From contig NZ_CP029176.1 of NCBI RefSeq assembly GCF_003352165.1, positions 2,859,501 to 2,923,500 on the forward strand: a stretch of DNA of 64,000 bases, read 5' to 3'. The first letter of the stretch is position 1; each line of letters begins with the position of its first letter. Both the position numbers and the translations under genes were made by a program. The DNA comes from Acidibrevibacterium fodinaquatile (GTDB taxonomy: Bacteria; Pseudomonadota; Alphaproteobacteria; Acetobacterales; Acetobacteraceae). Shown here in pieces: positions 38,021-47,608 of this stretch. The notes below the pieces were generated by a model that searched no databases, had not been told where the DNA came from, and was given only the letters and a program-made list of their open reading frames with translations.

Positions 38021-38494
38021 ATGTCCGAGACACGCCCACCGCTGCCGCCATTTACCGAAGGGACCGCGATCCAGAAGGTGCGCGCCGCCGAAGACGCCTG
38101 GAACGGGTGCGATCCGGCGCGCGTCGCGCTCGCCTATACGCCCGACAGCCGCTGGCGCAATCGCTCTGAATTCCTCGTCGGCCGCGTTGCCATCGTCGCG
38201 TTTCTCACGCGGAAATGGGCGCGCGAGATGGATTATCGCCTGATCAAGGGGCTCTGGGCCTTCACCGAAAACCGCATCGCCGTCCGCTTCGCCTATGAGT
38301 GGCATGACGATAGCGGCCAGTGGTTTCGCTCCTACGGCAACGAGAACTGGCTGTTTGACGCGGCCGGCCGCATGGCCCAACGCCACGCCTCGATCAATGA
38401 TGTGCCGATCAAGGAGGGCGAGCGGCTGTTTTTCTGGCCGCGAACCGGCCCACGCCCGGCCGATCACCCAGGCCTCGACGCTCTCGGGCTCTGA
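38021..38494 (+). CDS. DUF1348 / nuclear transport factor 2-like protein
   Basis: A 157-aa protein of the SnoaL/NTF2-like fold, DUF1348 type. [37 protein letters not shown] and [13 protein letters not shown] are family blocks. The biochemical role of the family is unknown; it is often near oxidoreductases, as here. No membrane segment or signal is seen. Confidence 0.9.
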   Translation: MSETRPPLPPFTEGTAIQKVRAAEDAWNGCDPARVALAYTPDSRWRNRSEFLVGRVAIVAFLTRKWAREMDYRLIKGLWAFTENRIAVRFAYEWHDDSGQWFRSYGNENWLFDAAGRMAQRHASINDVPIKEGERLFFWPRTGPRPADHPGLDALGL

Positions 38495-38582
38495 TCATCG
38501 CCCGGCGCTGACGGCGGGCGCGCTTGCGCCGGCCGGCGATATCTTCGATGCTGTCGCCATAGAAAACCGCGAGGAAACGGAC

Positions 38583-39386
38583 ATGGCGCAGGTGGAGGGC
38601 AAGGTTGCGATCGTCACCGGCGGTGCCTCGGGGATCGGGGCCGCCTGTGCGCGGCTTCTGGCCCGCGAAGGCGCCAAGCTGGTGATCACTGATATCGACG
38701 CCGCGGGGGGCGCGGCGCTCGCGCGCGAGATCACTGCGGCCGGCGGCACCGCGCTCTTCCTTGCGCAGGACGTGACCGACGAGGCGCGCTGGCCAGACGT
38801 CATCGCAAGCACCGAACGCGCGCATGGCCGGCTCGATATTTTGGTCGCCAATGCCGGGATCGGCCTGCTCGTTCCCGCGATCGAGATGACGCTCGCGGAT
38901 TGGCGGCGGCAGAACGCGGTCAACCTCGACGGCGTCTTTCTCGCCGTCAAGCATGCCGTGCCGGCGATGCGCCGCGCCGGTGGCGGCTCGATCGTGATCA
39001 TGTCCTCGGTCGCCGGCATTCGCGGCTCGGCGGGGCTTGCGGGCTATTGCGCGAGCAAAGGCGGCGTCAGGCTGTTTGCCAAGGCGGTGGCGCTGGAGTG
39101 CGCGGCCGCGGGAGACGGCATTCGGGTCAATACCGTCCATCCTGGCATCATCGCGACGCCGATCTGGCAAAAAATTCCGACCGGCGCCGAGGGGGCGGCA
39201 CGCAATGCGCCGATCGACCCGCACCTCCTCGCCCGCGAAGTGCCGCTCGGCATTGCCGGAACGGCGGACGAGGTCGCGGCCGGTGTCCTGTTCCTCGCCT
39301 CCGATGCCTCGCGCTACATGACCGGCGCGGAATTGGTGATCGATGGCGGCATCACCGCGGGCACCGTGCGGCGCTGGCAATCCTGA
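38583..39386 (+). CDS. SDR family oxidoreductase
   Basis: A 267-aa dehydrogenase. TGGASGIGAACARLL is near residue 12, NAGIGLLVPA follows, the active-site YCASKGG is present, and the C-terminus ends in the usual DGG-containing block (LVIDGGITAG). The ATG at 38583 has GAGGAAA upstream. It follows the DUF1348 gene by 88 bases and may be in the same unit. Substrate unknown. Confidence 0.9.
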   Translation: MAQVEGKVAIVTGGASGIGAACARLLAREGAKLVITDIDAAGGAALAREITAAGGTALFLAQDVTDEARWPDVIASTERAHGRLDILVANAGIGLLVPAIEMTLADWRRQNAVNLDGVFLAVKHAVPAMRRAGGGSIVIMSSVAGIRGSAGLAGYCASKGGVRLFAKAVALECAAAGDGIRVNTVHPGIIATPIWQKIPTGAEGAARNAPIDPHLLAREVPLGIAGTADEVAAGVLFLASDASRYMTGAELVIDGGITAGTVRRWQS

Positions 39387-39418
39387 TCGCGGACAGCGTA
39401 TCACCCACCCAACGGGAA

Positions 39419-39455
39419 GAAAGTCTTTTTGCTTCTTTTTCTTCAGAAAAAGAAG
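39419..39455 (+). repeat. AT-rich intergenic hairpin repeat, copy 3, also a likely terminator
   Basis: AAAGTCTTTTTGCTTC leads into an 11-base stem (CTTCTTTTTCT, 39432-39442, paired to AGAAAAAGAAG, 39445-39455) with a two-base loop, then a run of five T. It is a diverged copy of the elements at 28848 and 34591. Placed 45 bases after the SDR stop, it fits an intrinsic terminator for that gene. Confidence 0.65.
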
Positions 39456-39496
39456 TTTTTCTCATATTTTTTCCTCTTACCCCTTCAGGACATCGC

Positions 39497-40768
39497 ATGT
39501 CGAACGTTCTCGGTTCCACCCGTGCCGCCGCCGTTTCGCCAAGCCGGGTGTTCTGGGCGACGTGGTTCGGCTGGATGCTCGATGGTTTCGATTCCTCGAT
39601 GTACGGCTATCTTCTGGTCGCCGCCCTGACCGATCTCCTGCCACAGAGTGGCCTGGCCGCGAGCCGCGCCAATATCGGCGTCTATGGCGGGATTTTGTTC
39701 TCGCTCTTCATGGTCGGCTGGGCGTGCTCGATGGTTTGGGGGTGGGCGGCGGATCGCGTCGGGCGGGTGCGGGTGATGTGCTGGACGGTGTTGATCTATT
39801 CGTTGTTCACGGCGCTTTGCGGGCTTGCCGATGGGATCGTGATGTTCGCGGTTTTCCGTTTCCTCGCCGGGTTCGGGATCGGCGGCGAATGGGCGGCGGG
39901 CACGCCGCTTTTGCATGAATCGGTGCCCGAGACCATGCGCGTGCGGCTTGCCGGCTGGCTGCACACGGCGACGCCGACCGGGCTTTTCCTCGCCGCCTTC
40001 GTCGTCCTCATCGCGGGCAACAAGCTTGGCTGGCGGGGGATGTTCATGCTTGGCATCCTGCCGGCGCTGCTCACGCTCTATCTCCGCCGCGCTATTCCTG
40101 AGCCGCGGCGCACAGCGGCGGCGGCGGCGGCGAAATTCGGCGCTCTGTTCGCGCCCGGGCAGGCGCGCACCACTTGGGCCGCGGCGCTGATGATGGCGTG
40201 CATCATCTTCGGCCTCTGGTCTTCGAATTTCTGGGCGCCGACGGTGGTGATCACCCGCCTCGTGGCAAGCGGCGCGAGCCACGCCCATGCCCAGACGATG
40301 GGCGCGATTTGTGGCCTGGTGACCAATCTCGGCACGCTCGCCGGCTGTTTTTTCATGCCCTGGATTACCGCTTTCCTTGGCGGGCGGCGGCGAACGGCAG
40401 TGGTGTTCTTCCTCGGCGCGATGGCGAGCGTGATCGTGTCCTATTACGGCGCGATCGCGCGGCTCGACGATCTCCGCCTGTTCATGCTGTTGCTCCCGGT
40501 GCTCGGGTTTTTCACCAACGGCATTTTCGCGCTCTATACGATTTGGCTGCCGGAGATGTTTCCCGGCGCTTTGCGCGGCGCCGGCGCCGGGTTCGCGTTC
40601 AGTTTCGGCCGTCTGCTCGGCGCCGCCGGGCCGACCTTGATCGGCTTTCTCACCGTTCTGATCGGCAGCTATCCGATCACCATCGCGGCGCTGTCGCTGA
40701 TCTACCTCGCGGGCCTTCCCTTCATCGCTCTCGCCCCCGAAACCGCGCACCAATCCCTGCGGGCGTGA
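39497..40768 (+). CDS. MFS transporter
   Basis: A 423-aa inner-membrane carrier with about 12 hydrophobic segments. FGWMLDGFDSSMYGYLLVA in the first helix, WGWAADRVGRVRVM in the loop between helices 2 and 3 and GIGGEWAAGTPLL are typical of the metabolite:proton symporter group that includes aromatic-acid and organic-acid carriers. It follows the SDR gene after the hairpin repeat and is probably transcribed separately. Substrate unknown. Confidence 0.9.
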   Translation: MSNVLGSTRAAAVSPSRVFWATWFGWMLDGFDSSMYGYLLVAALTDLLPQSGLAASRANIGVYGGILFSLFMVGWACSMVWGWAADRVGRVRVMCWTVLIYSLFTALCGLADGIVMFAVFRFLAGFGIGGEWAAGTPLLHESVPETMRVRLAGWLHTATPTGLFLAAFVVLIAGNKLGWRGMFMLGILPALLTLYLRRAIPEPRRTAAAAAAKFGALFAPGQARTTWAAALMMACIIFGLWSSNFWAPTVVITRLVASGASHAHAQTMGAICGLVTNLGTLAGCFFMPWITAFLGGRRRTAVVFFLGAMASVIVSYYGAIARLDDLRLFMLLLPVLGFFTNGIFALYTIWLPEMFPGALRGAGAGFAFSFGRLLGAAGPTLIGFLTVLIGSYPITIAALSLIYLAGLPFIALAPETAHQSLRA

Positions 40769-40780
40769 GCCGCTGGCGTG

Positions 40781-42019
40781 TCATGCCGCGCGCATGGTTT
40801 CGAGGAACCGCCCCGAATCGTCATGCAGGCGGCCCGAGGCCTGGCTCAGCTCGGTCGCCACGGCGAGCAGTTCGGATGCGGCGGCCGCGACGTTTTGCGT
40901 ATTTTCGGTGACATCGGTGACGTTTTGCGCCATGTGCGTCGCGCTGGTCATGACCTGGTTCGCGGCGCGGGCGATTTCGCTGGCGGCTGCGCCCTGCTGC
41001 TCGACCGCGGCGGCGATGCCGGTTGCGATCTCGCTCACCTCCTCGATCGCCTTGGTGATGCCGCCGATCGCGCCGACCGCTTCGCCGGTCGCGGATTGAA
41101 CCCGCTCGATCTGGGCGCCGATATCGCCGGTCGCCCGTGTCGTCTGCACCGCGAGTGATTTCACCTCGCCGGCGACGACGGCGAAGCCCTTGCCCGCCTC
41201 ACCGGCGCGCGCCGCCTCGATCGTCGCGTTGAGCGCGAGCAGATTGGTTTGCCCGGCAATGCCTGTGATCATGCTGACGACATCGCCGATACGCCGTGCA
41301 TCTTCGGCGAGGCGGGCGACGATGCCGTCGGTTTGTTGCGCGGTTGTGGTGGCGGCGCGGTTGATGGTGAGCGAGCGCGCCATGCGGCCGCTGATTTCGG
41401 CGACGGAGGCGGAAAGTTGTTCGGCCGCGGCGCTGACGGTGCTGATCCCGCTATTGGCTTCGCCGGCGGCGAGAGAGGCTTCCACCGCCTGGCGCTGTGT
41501 GCGGTCTGCGGAATCGCTCATGCGCGCCGCGATTTCCTTGAGGGAGTCGGAAAGGGTCGCGACACGCGAAACCAGAGAGGCGACCTTCTCCTCGAAATCG
41601 CGAACGAGGGCGCTTTTATGGGTGATGTCGTTGAACACCGCCATGGTGCCGATATGGGCACCGGCTTCGTTGCGGATCGCGATCGCCCGCAAATCCAGCT
41701 CGCGCGCGCCGAAGGTAAGGGAAAGATGCGCCGAGCCGCCGCCGGCGAGCCGGTCAGCGAGGGCCGGAAACAGCATCGGCAGGCGCTGCGCGGTGAGGAG
41801 CGGCGCCCCGCCAGCGCCCTCGGCGAGCAAGGTCTTGGCGGCGGCATTGGCGTACGTGATGGCGAAATCATGCGTCGGGTCGCTCCAGATCACGCCATCC
41901 GGGACATTATCCACCATGACCATGGCGGATTCGAACCATTCCTTGAAGCGTGCCGCCTTGGCCTGCTGTTTTTGCATCGCGTCACGCCGAACATAGGGCC
42001 ACCAGCTCAACCACCCCAT
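40781..42019 (-). CDS. Soluble methyl-accepting chemotaxis protein with PAS-like sensor
   Basis: A 412-aa chemoreceptor without membrane segments. A PAS-like domain covers about residues 20-135 ([29 protein letters not shown]). The signalling domain follows, with the universal hairpin tip [21 protein letters not shown] and [14 protein letters not shown] helical C-terminus carries the usual repeated alanine-rich heptads. The ATG at 42019 has AGGGG ten bases away; a GTG at 42061 would add 14 residues but has no ribosome site. Cytoplasmic sensing is expected. Confidence 0.88.
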   Translation of the reverse strand: MGWLSWWPYVRRDAMQKQQAKAARFKEWFESAMVMVDNVPDGVIWSDPTHDFAITYANAAAKTLLAEGAGGAPLLTAQRLPMLFPALADRLAGGGSAHLSLTFGARELDLRAIAIRNEAGAHIGTMAVFNDITHKSALVRDFEEKVASLVSRVATLSDSLKEIAARMSDSADRTQRQAVEASLAAGEANSGISTVSAAAEQLSASVAEISGRMARSLTINRAATTTAQQTDGIVARLAEDARRIGDVVSMITGIAGQTNLLALNATIEAARAGEAGKGFAVVAGEVKSLAVQTTRATGDIGAQIERVQSATGEAVGAIGGITKAIEEVSEIATGIAAAVEQQGAAASEIARAANQVMTSATHMAQNVTDVTENTQNVAAAASELLAVATELSQASGRLHDDSGRFLETMRAA

Positions 42020-42092
42020 CTTCAACCAACCCCTCTGTTGCAACGTGTTTCGTGGAATCACGACACAATATCGGGCAAAGTCTAATCCGAAG

Positions 42093-43364
42093 TTAATCTG
42101 AACTTGTCTCCTGCTGATGGCCTGAGCGCGATGATGTTCCGCGCAAGGCGAGCAGCGCCGTGCCGACCGCAGCTTCGGTCGCGCGCGCCGGCATCAGGGG
42201 CACGCCGAGCAAGCGCGCGCGCATGGCGGTCCAAATGGCGTTACTGGCACCACCGCCGACGGTGCGAAGGCGGATCGGCGCCGGCGCGCCGAGTGCGGCG
42301 AGGCGCCGATAGCCCAACGCCTCGATCCGCGCGATTCCTTCGAGAAGACCATGGAGAAATCGCGCGTCATCCGCTGGGCGGGGCGTAAGCCGGGGCGCGA
42401 GCGCGGGGTCGTTGATCGGGAATCGTTCGCCCGGCGAAAGCAGCGGGTAATACTCAAGGCCGCTGGCCTCGGCCGGGTCGATCGTCGCCGACAGTGCCGC
42501 GATCCGATCGGCGTCGAAAAACCGCGCGAGCACCGCGCCGCCGCTATTGGAGGCGCCGCCGGCAAGCCAGGTCTCGCCGAGGCGATGGCTATAAATCCCA
42601 TAGTCCGGCGCAAAGACCGGCTGGTGCGACAGCAGCTTCAGGGTGAGCGTCGAGCCGAGCGAGGTCACCGCGTCGCCGGGCGCGTTGGCCCCCGTCGCAA
42701 GGAAGGCGGCGCAGCCATCGGTGGTCCCAGCGGCAACGATGGCGCGAGGCGGCAGACCGAGCGCCCTCCCCTCGCGCCCGACTTCGCCGAGCCGGACCCC
42801 CGGCGCCACGACCGCCGGCAGCATTTCTGGGCGAACGCCGAGCCCCTCGATCCAGCTCGGCCAGGCCCGCGCCAGAACGTCATAGCCGGTTTTGAGGGCG
42901 TTGTTTTCGTCGCTCGTCGTGAACTGCCCCCAGAGACGGCCGGCGATCCAGTCCGCCTCATGCACCACCCGGGCCGCGCCCGGCGCCGCTTGCAGGGCGA
43001 GCAGCCGCGCGAGTGGCGAGGTCGCGCCACGGGCGGCGCTCTCGGCCGGTGCGGCGGCCGCGATGCGCTGCACCAGCGCCGGCGCGGCGGGGTCGTTATA
43101 GAGGCTGAGCGGGGTCACCGGCCGGCCCGCGCCATCGATGGCAAGCAGCGTGCCCGACGTGCCATCGACCGCGATGGCGGCAACCGCGCCGAGATCGCCG
43201 AGACCCGCCAGCGCCTCACCCACCGCCCGGAACAGGGCCTGCGGGTCGCGCCGCTGCGCCGGCTCGATCCGAGCCTGCACGAGCGCCAGTGTCTTGCCAT
43301 CCGCATCGACGAGCGCCGCCCGCACGCCCGAGGTTCCGAGATCGATGCCGAGTGCTTCGGTCAT
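42093..43364 (-). CDS. FGGY-family carbohydrate kinase
   Basis: A 423-aa sugar/polyol kinase, shorter than the usual 490-520. [18 protein letters not shown] forms the phosphate loop, [11 protein letters not shown] follows, and [14 protein letters not shown] plus [10 protein letters not shown] bind ATP. It is the last gene of the polyol operon and overlaps the aldolase gene by 4 bases. It is clearly different from the second FGGY kinase at 47601-49181, so two phosphorylation steps or two substrates are implied. Confidence 0.87.
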   Translation of the reverse strand: MTEALGIDLGTSGVRAALVDADGKTLALVQARIEPAQRRDPQALFRAVGEALAGLGDLGAVAAIAVDGTSGTLLAIDGAGRPVTPLSLYNDPAAPALVQRIAAAAPAESAARGATSPLARLLALQAAPGAARVVHEADWIAGRLWGQFTTSDENNALKTGYDVLARAWPSWIEGLGVRPEMLPAVVAPGVRLGEVGREGRALGLPPRAIVAAGTTDGCAAFLATGANAPGDAVTSLGSTLTLKLLSHQPVFAPDYGIYSHRLGETWLAGGASNSGGAVLARFFDADRIAALSATIDPAEASGLEYYPLLSPGERFPINDPALAPRLTPRPADDARFLHGLLEGIARIEALGYRRLAALGAPAPIRLRTVGGGASNAIWTAMRARLLGVPLMPARATEAAVGTALLALRGTSSRSGHQQETSSD

Positions 43365-44404
43365 GCGCGCGGCGCCGGCTGCGCCTTGCGGTATTGTTCC
43401 GCCTCCCAATGCATCAGCTCATGCTCGGCCGCAGCCGCGAGCGGCGCGAGCGGCTCCTCGGGATCAAGCCGGGTCGTGACATCGGCGAGGCAGCGGGCGA
43501 GTGCGGCCGCGCCGGCGCTCGCGTCTCGTCGCAAAAGCACCCCAGCGCCGGGCACGACCAGCATCACTGGCGGCCGTGGCAATGCGCGCACGATCTCGGC
43601 GGCGCGCCCGCCCGGCGCGATCTCGACGATGCCGGGGCCAAGAAAAATCACATGGTCGGGATAAAACGAGCCGAGCCGGGCGACCGCGAGGGCGCGCGCG
43701 TCGGTCGCGATCGCGTGGGTCAGCGGGTCGGCCGCCGCGACGTAGTCGCTGGCGGCAGCCGCAGCGGCGAGGTGGTCGAGATCCGGGGGTGGCGCGGGGC
43801 GCGGCGCGCGGCGCAGGCGGCTCGCGACCTCGGCGATGCGTGCCGCCGCCGCCGCGGTGTCGGCGCCACCGGCGACGAGGCCATGATTGCCGAGGATCAG
43901 CACATCGGTTCCCGGTGCCAGCCGCGCCGCGATCGCGCGCGTCAGCGGCGGGCCGGGGCGGATATAGGGGATGAAGGCCCAGTTCAGCCCGGCGAGCCGC
44001 GGCGCCAGCGCCGCCTCGGCATCCGCCCGCGCCGCCCAGGCGATGGTCTCGACACAATGGACATGTACCACGACGCGATGCGCCAGCGCCGCGTGCAATG
44101 TCGCCTCGATCGAGGGGCGCAGACCCGAAGGATTGTCCTCGGCGACGACGAAATCCGCCGCCGTCTCGGCGCGCGGATCGCCGGCGGCGAGGGCGGCGCG
44201 GAGCGGGTCGAGACGGACCGGGACCATGATCATGCGGCGCTCGGCCTCGCTGAGCCAGGTGCCGGACGCCTTCACCCACAGCGTGCCATCGCGTTTGAGC
44301 GAGGTATTGCCGCCAGCGCCCTGGATCACCGCGGGATCGCCGCCGATCCGCGCGGAATAGGCGCACAGGGCGCGGAATTCCGGGTCGTCGGTGATCGCCG
44401 TCAT
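43361..44404 (-). CDS. Class II aldolase family protein (long type, 347 aa)
   Basis: A 347-aa aldolase-fold protein. VIQGAGGNTSLKRDGTLWVKA and GTWLSEAERR resemble the N-terminal part of rhamnulose-phosphate aldolase/dehydrogenase-type fusions, but no SDR domain follows. Metal ligands are in VVVHVHCVET and LILGNHGLVAGG. The C-terminal 100 residues are an extra domain. It overlaps the kinase and the GlpD-type gene by 4 bases each. It probably cleaves a ketose phosphate made in this operon. Confidence 0.82.
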   Translation of the reverse strand: MTAITDDPEFRALCAYSARIGGDPAVIQGAGGNTSLKRDGTLWVKASGTWLSEAERRMIMVPVRLDPLRAALAAGDPRAETAADFVVAEDNPSGLRPSIEATLHAALAHRVVVHVHCVETIAWAARADAEAALAPRLAGLNWAFIPYIRPGPPLTRAIAARLAPGTDVLILGNHGLVAGGADTAAAAARIAEVASRLRRAPRPAPPPDLDHLAAAAAASDYVAAADPLTHAIATDARALAVARLGSFYPDHVIFLGPGIVEIAPGGRAAEIVRALPRPPVMLVVPGAGVLLRRDASAGAAALARCLADVTTRLDPEEPLAPLAAAAEHELMHWEAEQYRKAQPAPRA

Positions 44405-45894
44405 GCCGCCTGCGCCATCCAGCCGGCGAAAGCATCGATTTCCGCCGGGGTCATGTGCAAATGATGCTTGGTGCGCCGCTCGAGCACATCCTCCACGGTG
44501 CGCGCCCATTCATGCTCGACCAGAAATTCCGCCTCACGCTCGAAAAAATTGGCGGCAAACGGGCGCCCGAGATCGTCGAGACGTCGCGCGCCGGCGAGCA
44601 GGGTCTCGGCGCGGGTGCCGTAGAGGCGCGCGTAGTGATGGGAAAGCCCCTCCGGCAGGAACGGAAACCGGGCCCGCAAGGTCGCGAGATAGGCGGCAAA
44701 ATCGGCGCCCGGCATATCCCCGCCTGGGAGCGGCGCGCGCCCCGTCCAGGCCGGGCCAATCTTTGGCGCAAACGGCGCGAGCCGTTCCAGCGCATGTTCG
44801 GCGAGCTTGCGATAGGTGGTGATCTTGCCGCCGAACACCGAAAGCAGCGGCGCGTCATTGCCGCTCCGGTCGATATCGAAGACATAATCGCGGGTCACCG
44901 CCGAGGGGTTGGCGGCATTGTCGTCATAGAGCGGACGAACGCCGGAAAAAGCATGGCGGATGTCGCCCGGCGCGAGCTGGCGGCGCATGTAACGGTTGAC
45001 CACGCGCAGCAAATAGCTGCGTTCATCGTCATCGATCGCGACCGTCTCCGGCGCGCCCTCGCTGGGAATATCGGTGGTGCCGATGAGGCAGAGATCGCGC
45101 TCATAGGGGTTGACGAAAATCACCCGCTTGTCGTCGTTCTGCAGAAGATAGGCATGCTTGCCGCGCCAGAATTTCGGCACGACGATATGGCTGCCCTTGA
45201 CCAGACGCACCCGCCGGGCACTGTTCGCGCCAGCGACGCCGCGCAGCACCTGTTCGACCCAGGGGCCGGCGGCGTTGACCAGAAGGCGCGCCCGCACCTC
45301 GCGCCGGCTGCCATCGGGGGCGCCGAGCGCAAGGTGCCAGAGCCCCCCCTCGCGCCGCGCCGTGACCGCTTCCCACCGGGTCAGGATTTCCGCCCCACGC
45401 GCCGCGGCATCGAGCGCATTGAGCAGCACGAGGCGGGAATCATCGACCCAGCAATCGGAATATTCGAAGGCGAGGCGATACGCGTCCTTCAGCGCCTCGC
45501 CTTCCGGCTGGCGGCGAAGATCAAGCCGCCGCGTCGCCGGCAGCTGCTTGCGGCCACCGAGATGGTCATAGAGAAACAGGCCGAGCCGGATCATCCAGGC
45601 CGGCCGTTGCCCGGCGCCGTGCGGCAACACGAAACGCAGCGGCCAGACGATGTGCGGCGCGAGCGAAAGCAGCGTCTCGCGTTCGATCAGCGCCTCGCGC
45701 ACCAGGCGAAACTCATAATATTCGAGATAGCGCAGCCCGCCATGGATGAGCTTGCCCGAGCGCGACGACGTTCCCTCGCCGAGATCGCCCTTTTCGCACA
45801 GCAAAACGCGCAGCCCCCGCCCGGCGGCATCACGCGCGATGCCGGCGCCGTTGATCCCGCCACCGATCACCGCGAGATCGAAGGGTTCGGTCAT
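44401..45894 (-). CDS. glpD: FAD-dependent glycerol-3-phosphate dehydrogenase family (GlpD / EryB-like)
   Basis: A 497-aa membrane-associated flavoenzyme family member. VIGGGINGAGIARDAAGRG binds FAD near residue 10; EGTSSRSGKLIHGGLRYLE and VRPLYDDNA are GlpD blocks. GlpD oxidises sn-glycerol 3-phosphate to DHAP. Its close relative EryB oxidises erythritol phosphate. Because this copy sits inside an operon with an EryA-like kinase, a polyol-phosphate substrate other than glycerol phosphate is quite possible. Confidence 0.85.
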   Translation of the reverse strand: MTEPFDLAVIGGGINGAGIARDAAGRGLRVLLCEKGDLGEGTSSRSGKLIHGGLRYLEYYEFRLVREALIERETLLSLAPHIVWPLRFVLPHGAGQRPAWMIRLGLFLYDHLGGRKQLPATRRLDLRRQPEGEALKDAYRLAFEYSDCWVDDSRLVLLNALDAAARGAEILTRWEAVTARREGGLWHLALGAPDGSRREVRARLLVNAAGPWVEQVLRGVAGANSARRVRLVKGSHIVVPKFWRGKHAYLLQNDDKRVIFVNPYERDLCLIGTTDIPSEGAPETVAIDDDERSYLLRVVNRYMRRQLAPGDIRHAFSGVRPLYDDNAANPSAVTRDYVFDIDRSGNDAPLLSVFGGKITTYRKLAEHALERLAPFAPKIGPAWTGRAPLPGGDMPGADFAAYLATLRARFPFLPEGLSHHYARLYGTRAETLLAGARRLDDLGRPFAANFFEREAEFLVEHEWARTVEDVLERRTKHHLHMTPAEIDAFAGWMAQAA

Positions 45895-46553
45895 GCCGGT
45901 TCCGTCTGCTCGCGAAGGCCGTAGGTTTCGAACTTCGCTGCGGTTTCGGCGATGTCGGCCTCAGAAAGCAGCACCGGCCCGCCGATCAGGAGGCTGTGGT
46001 AATATTGCCGCGCAATGGTTTCGAGCTCGACCGCCCGCCACATCGCCTTCGCCAAGCTCTCGCCGAGCGCGATCATGCCGTGATTGGCGAGCAAACAAGC
46101 GAGCCGGCCTTCGAGCGCTTTCATGGCGTGTTCGGAGAGCGCCTTGGTGCCGAAGGTGGCATAGGGGGCGCAGCGCACATTGGTGCCGCCGAACGCCGCG
46201 ATCATGTAATGGCAGGCAGGGATTTCCCGCCGGGTGATGGCGAGCGTCGTGCAAAACGTTGGATGGCTGTGCACCACCGCCCCGATCTCGGGGCGCGCGC
46301 GCAGGATATCGAGATGAAAGCGCCATTCGCTGGAGGGCGCAAGCGGCCCCGACCAGGCGCCATACTCGCCGCCGAGCGGCATCACCGCGATGTCTTCGGG
46401 GCGCATCGTCTCATACGGCACGGCGGAGGGCGAAATCAGCATGGTCTCGCCGTGGCGGACACTGATATTGCCGGACGTGCCCTGGTTGATGCCGAGCGCG
46501 TTCATCTGCCGACAGGCGGCGACGATGGCGGTGCGAACAGCGTTTTCGGTCAT
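45891..46553 (-). CDS. Class II aldolase (fuculose-phosphate-aldolase-like)
   Basis: A 220-aa aldolase of the FucA size. NQGTSGNISVRHGE and MLISPSAVPYETM form the phosphate site, SSEWRFHLDIL holds the catalytic glutamate, and zinc ligands are in VVHSHPTFCTTLA and LLANHGMIALG. Such enzymes split ketose 1-phosphates to DHAP and an aldehyde. The ATG at 46553 is 10 bases after AGAGGA. It overlaps the GlpD-type gene by 4 bases. Two unlike aldolases in one operon are unusual. Confidence 0.9.
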   Translation of the reverse strand: MTENAVRTAIVAACRQMNALGINQGTSGNISVRHGETMLISPSAVPYETMRPEDIAVMPLGGEYGAWSGPLAPSSEWRFHLDILRARPEIGAVVHSHPTFCTTLAITRREIPACHYMIAAFGGTNVRCAPYATFGTKALSEHAMKALEGRLACLLANHGMIALGESLAKAMWRAVELETIARQYYHSLLIGGPVLLSEADIAETAAKFETYGLREQTEPA

Positions 46554-46567
46554 GGCGGTAAAATCCT

Positions 46568-47608
46568 CTAGCAGGGATTGAGCGGCGGCTCGCCGGCGAG
46601 ATAGCGGCGAACCTCCTCGGCGATGGCGTCGGCGGCGATGGTGATGGTTTTCACCGAGGCGCCGGCGATATGCGGCGTCAGGGTGACGTTGGGGAGACGC
46701 AGCAACGGCCAATCCGGCGGGGCGGGTTCGATCGCGAAGGTTTCCAGCATCGCGCCGCCGAGCCGGCCCGCGACCAGGGCCTCATAAAGCGCATCGTAAT
46801 CGACCAGCGGCCCGCGCGCGGTGTTCACCAGGAGGGCGCCGGGCTTCATCGCAGCCAGCTGCGAAGCCCCAATGAAGCCGGTGGTCTCGGCGGTGACGCG
46901 GGCATGCAGGGTCACGACATCGGACTGGCGGAGGAGACTATCGAGCGAGACCTGTTCGACGCCGTCATGATGATCGGCAGCGGCGAGTTGGACATAGGGA
47001 TCGGCGACCAGGATCCGGCAACCGAACGGCTTGAGCAGCCGGACGACGCGGCTGCCGATCCGGCCATAGCCGACGACGCCGACGGTCATTTCCGAAAGCT
47101 CTCGCCCGGTGCGGTCGGCCCGGTAAAGATCGCCGCGCCAGACCCCATTGCGCAACGCCTCATGGCCTTGGCGGATGAGGCGGGTTTCGGCGAGGATGGC
47201 GCCGATGGTGAACTCCGCGACGGCGCCGGCATTGCGCCCCGGCGTGTTGACCACCCGCACGCCGCGCGCGCGCGCCGCCGCCATATCGATATTCACCGCG
47301 CCGCCGCGCGACACCGCGATCATGCGAAGATCAGGGAGCCGCGCCAGCATGCCGGCGGAAACCGGCGCGAGATGGGTAACCAGCACCTCCGCCTGGCCGA
47401 CGAACGCGATGATCGCCTCGGGGTCGCCTTGATATTCTTTCAGCCCTTCCAGCCCTGGGCTCGCATAGCCATGCTCCATCGGCTCATCGGGCCAGGGGAG
47501 CGTGTGACATCTGAGCGTCAGTCCGTCATCCCCGCAAGCGGCGCGGAGTGCCGTTGCGAAAGCGTCAGGGCGCATGAAATGATCGCCGATGATCGCGATC
47601 TCACGCAT
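46568..47608 (-). CDS. D-isomer-specific 2-hydroxyacid dehydrogenase (PGDH-like)
   Basis: A 346-aa NAD-dependent dehydrogenase. VSRGGAVNIDMAAARARGV, VGVVGYGRIGSRVVRLLKPF for NAD, then VNTARGPLVD (Arg), FAIEPAPPDWP (Glu region) and LTPHIAG (His) form the active site. It overlaps the EryA-like kinase stop by 8 bases and precedes the FucA-like gene by 14. It may oxidise or reduce a 2-hydroxyacid formed from the cleavage aldehyde. Confidence 0.9.
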   Translation of the reverse strand: MREIAIIGDHFMRPDAFATALRAACGDDGLTLRCHTLPWPDEPMEHGYASPGLEGLKEYQGDPEAIIAFVGQAEVLVTHLAPVSAGMLARLPDLRMIAVSRGGAVNIDMAAARARGVRVVNTPGRNAGAVAEFTIGAILAETRLIRQGHEALRNGVWRGDLYRADRTGRELSEMTVGVVGYGRIGSRVVRLLKPFGCRILVADPYVQLAAADHHDGVEQVSLDSLLRQSDVVTLHARVTAETTGFIGASQLAAMKPGALLVNTARGPLVDYDALYEALVAGRLGGAMLETFAIEPAPPDWPLLRLPNVTLTPHIAGASVKTITIAADAIAEEVRRYLAGEPPLNPC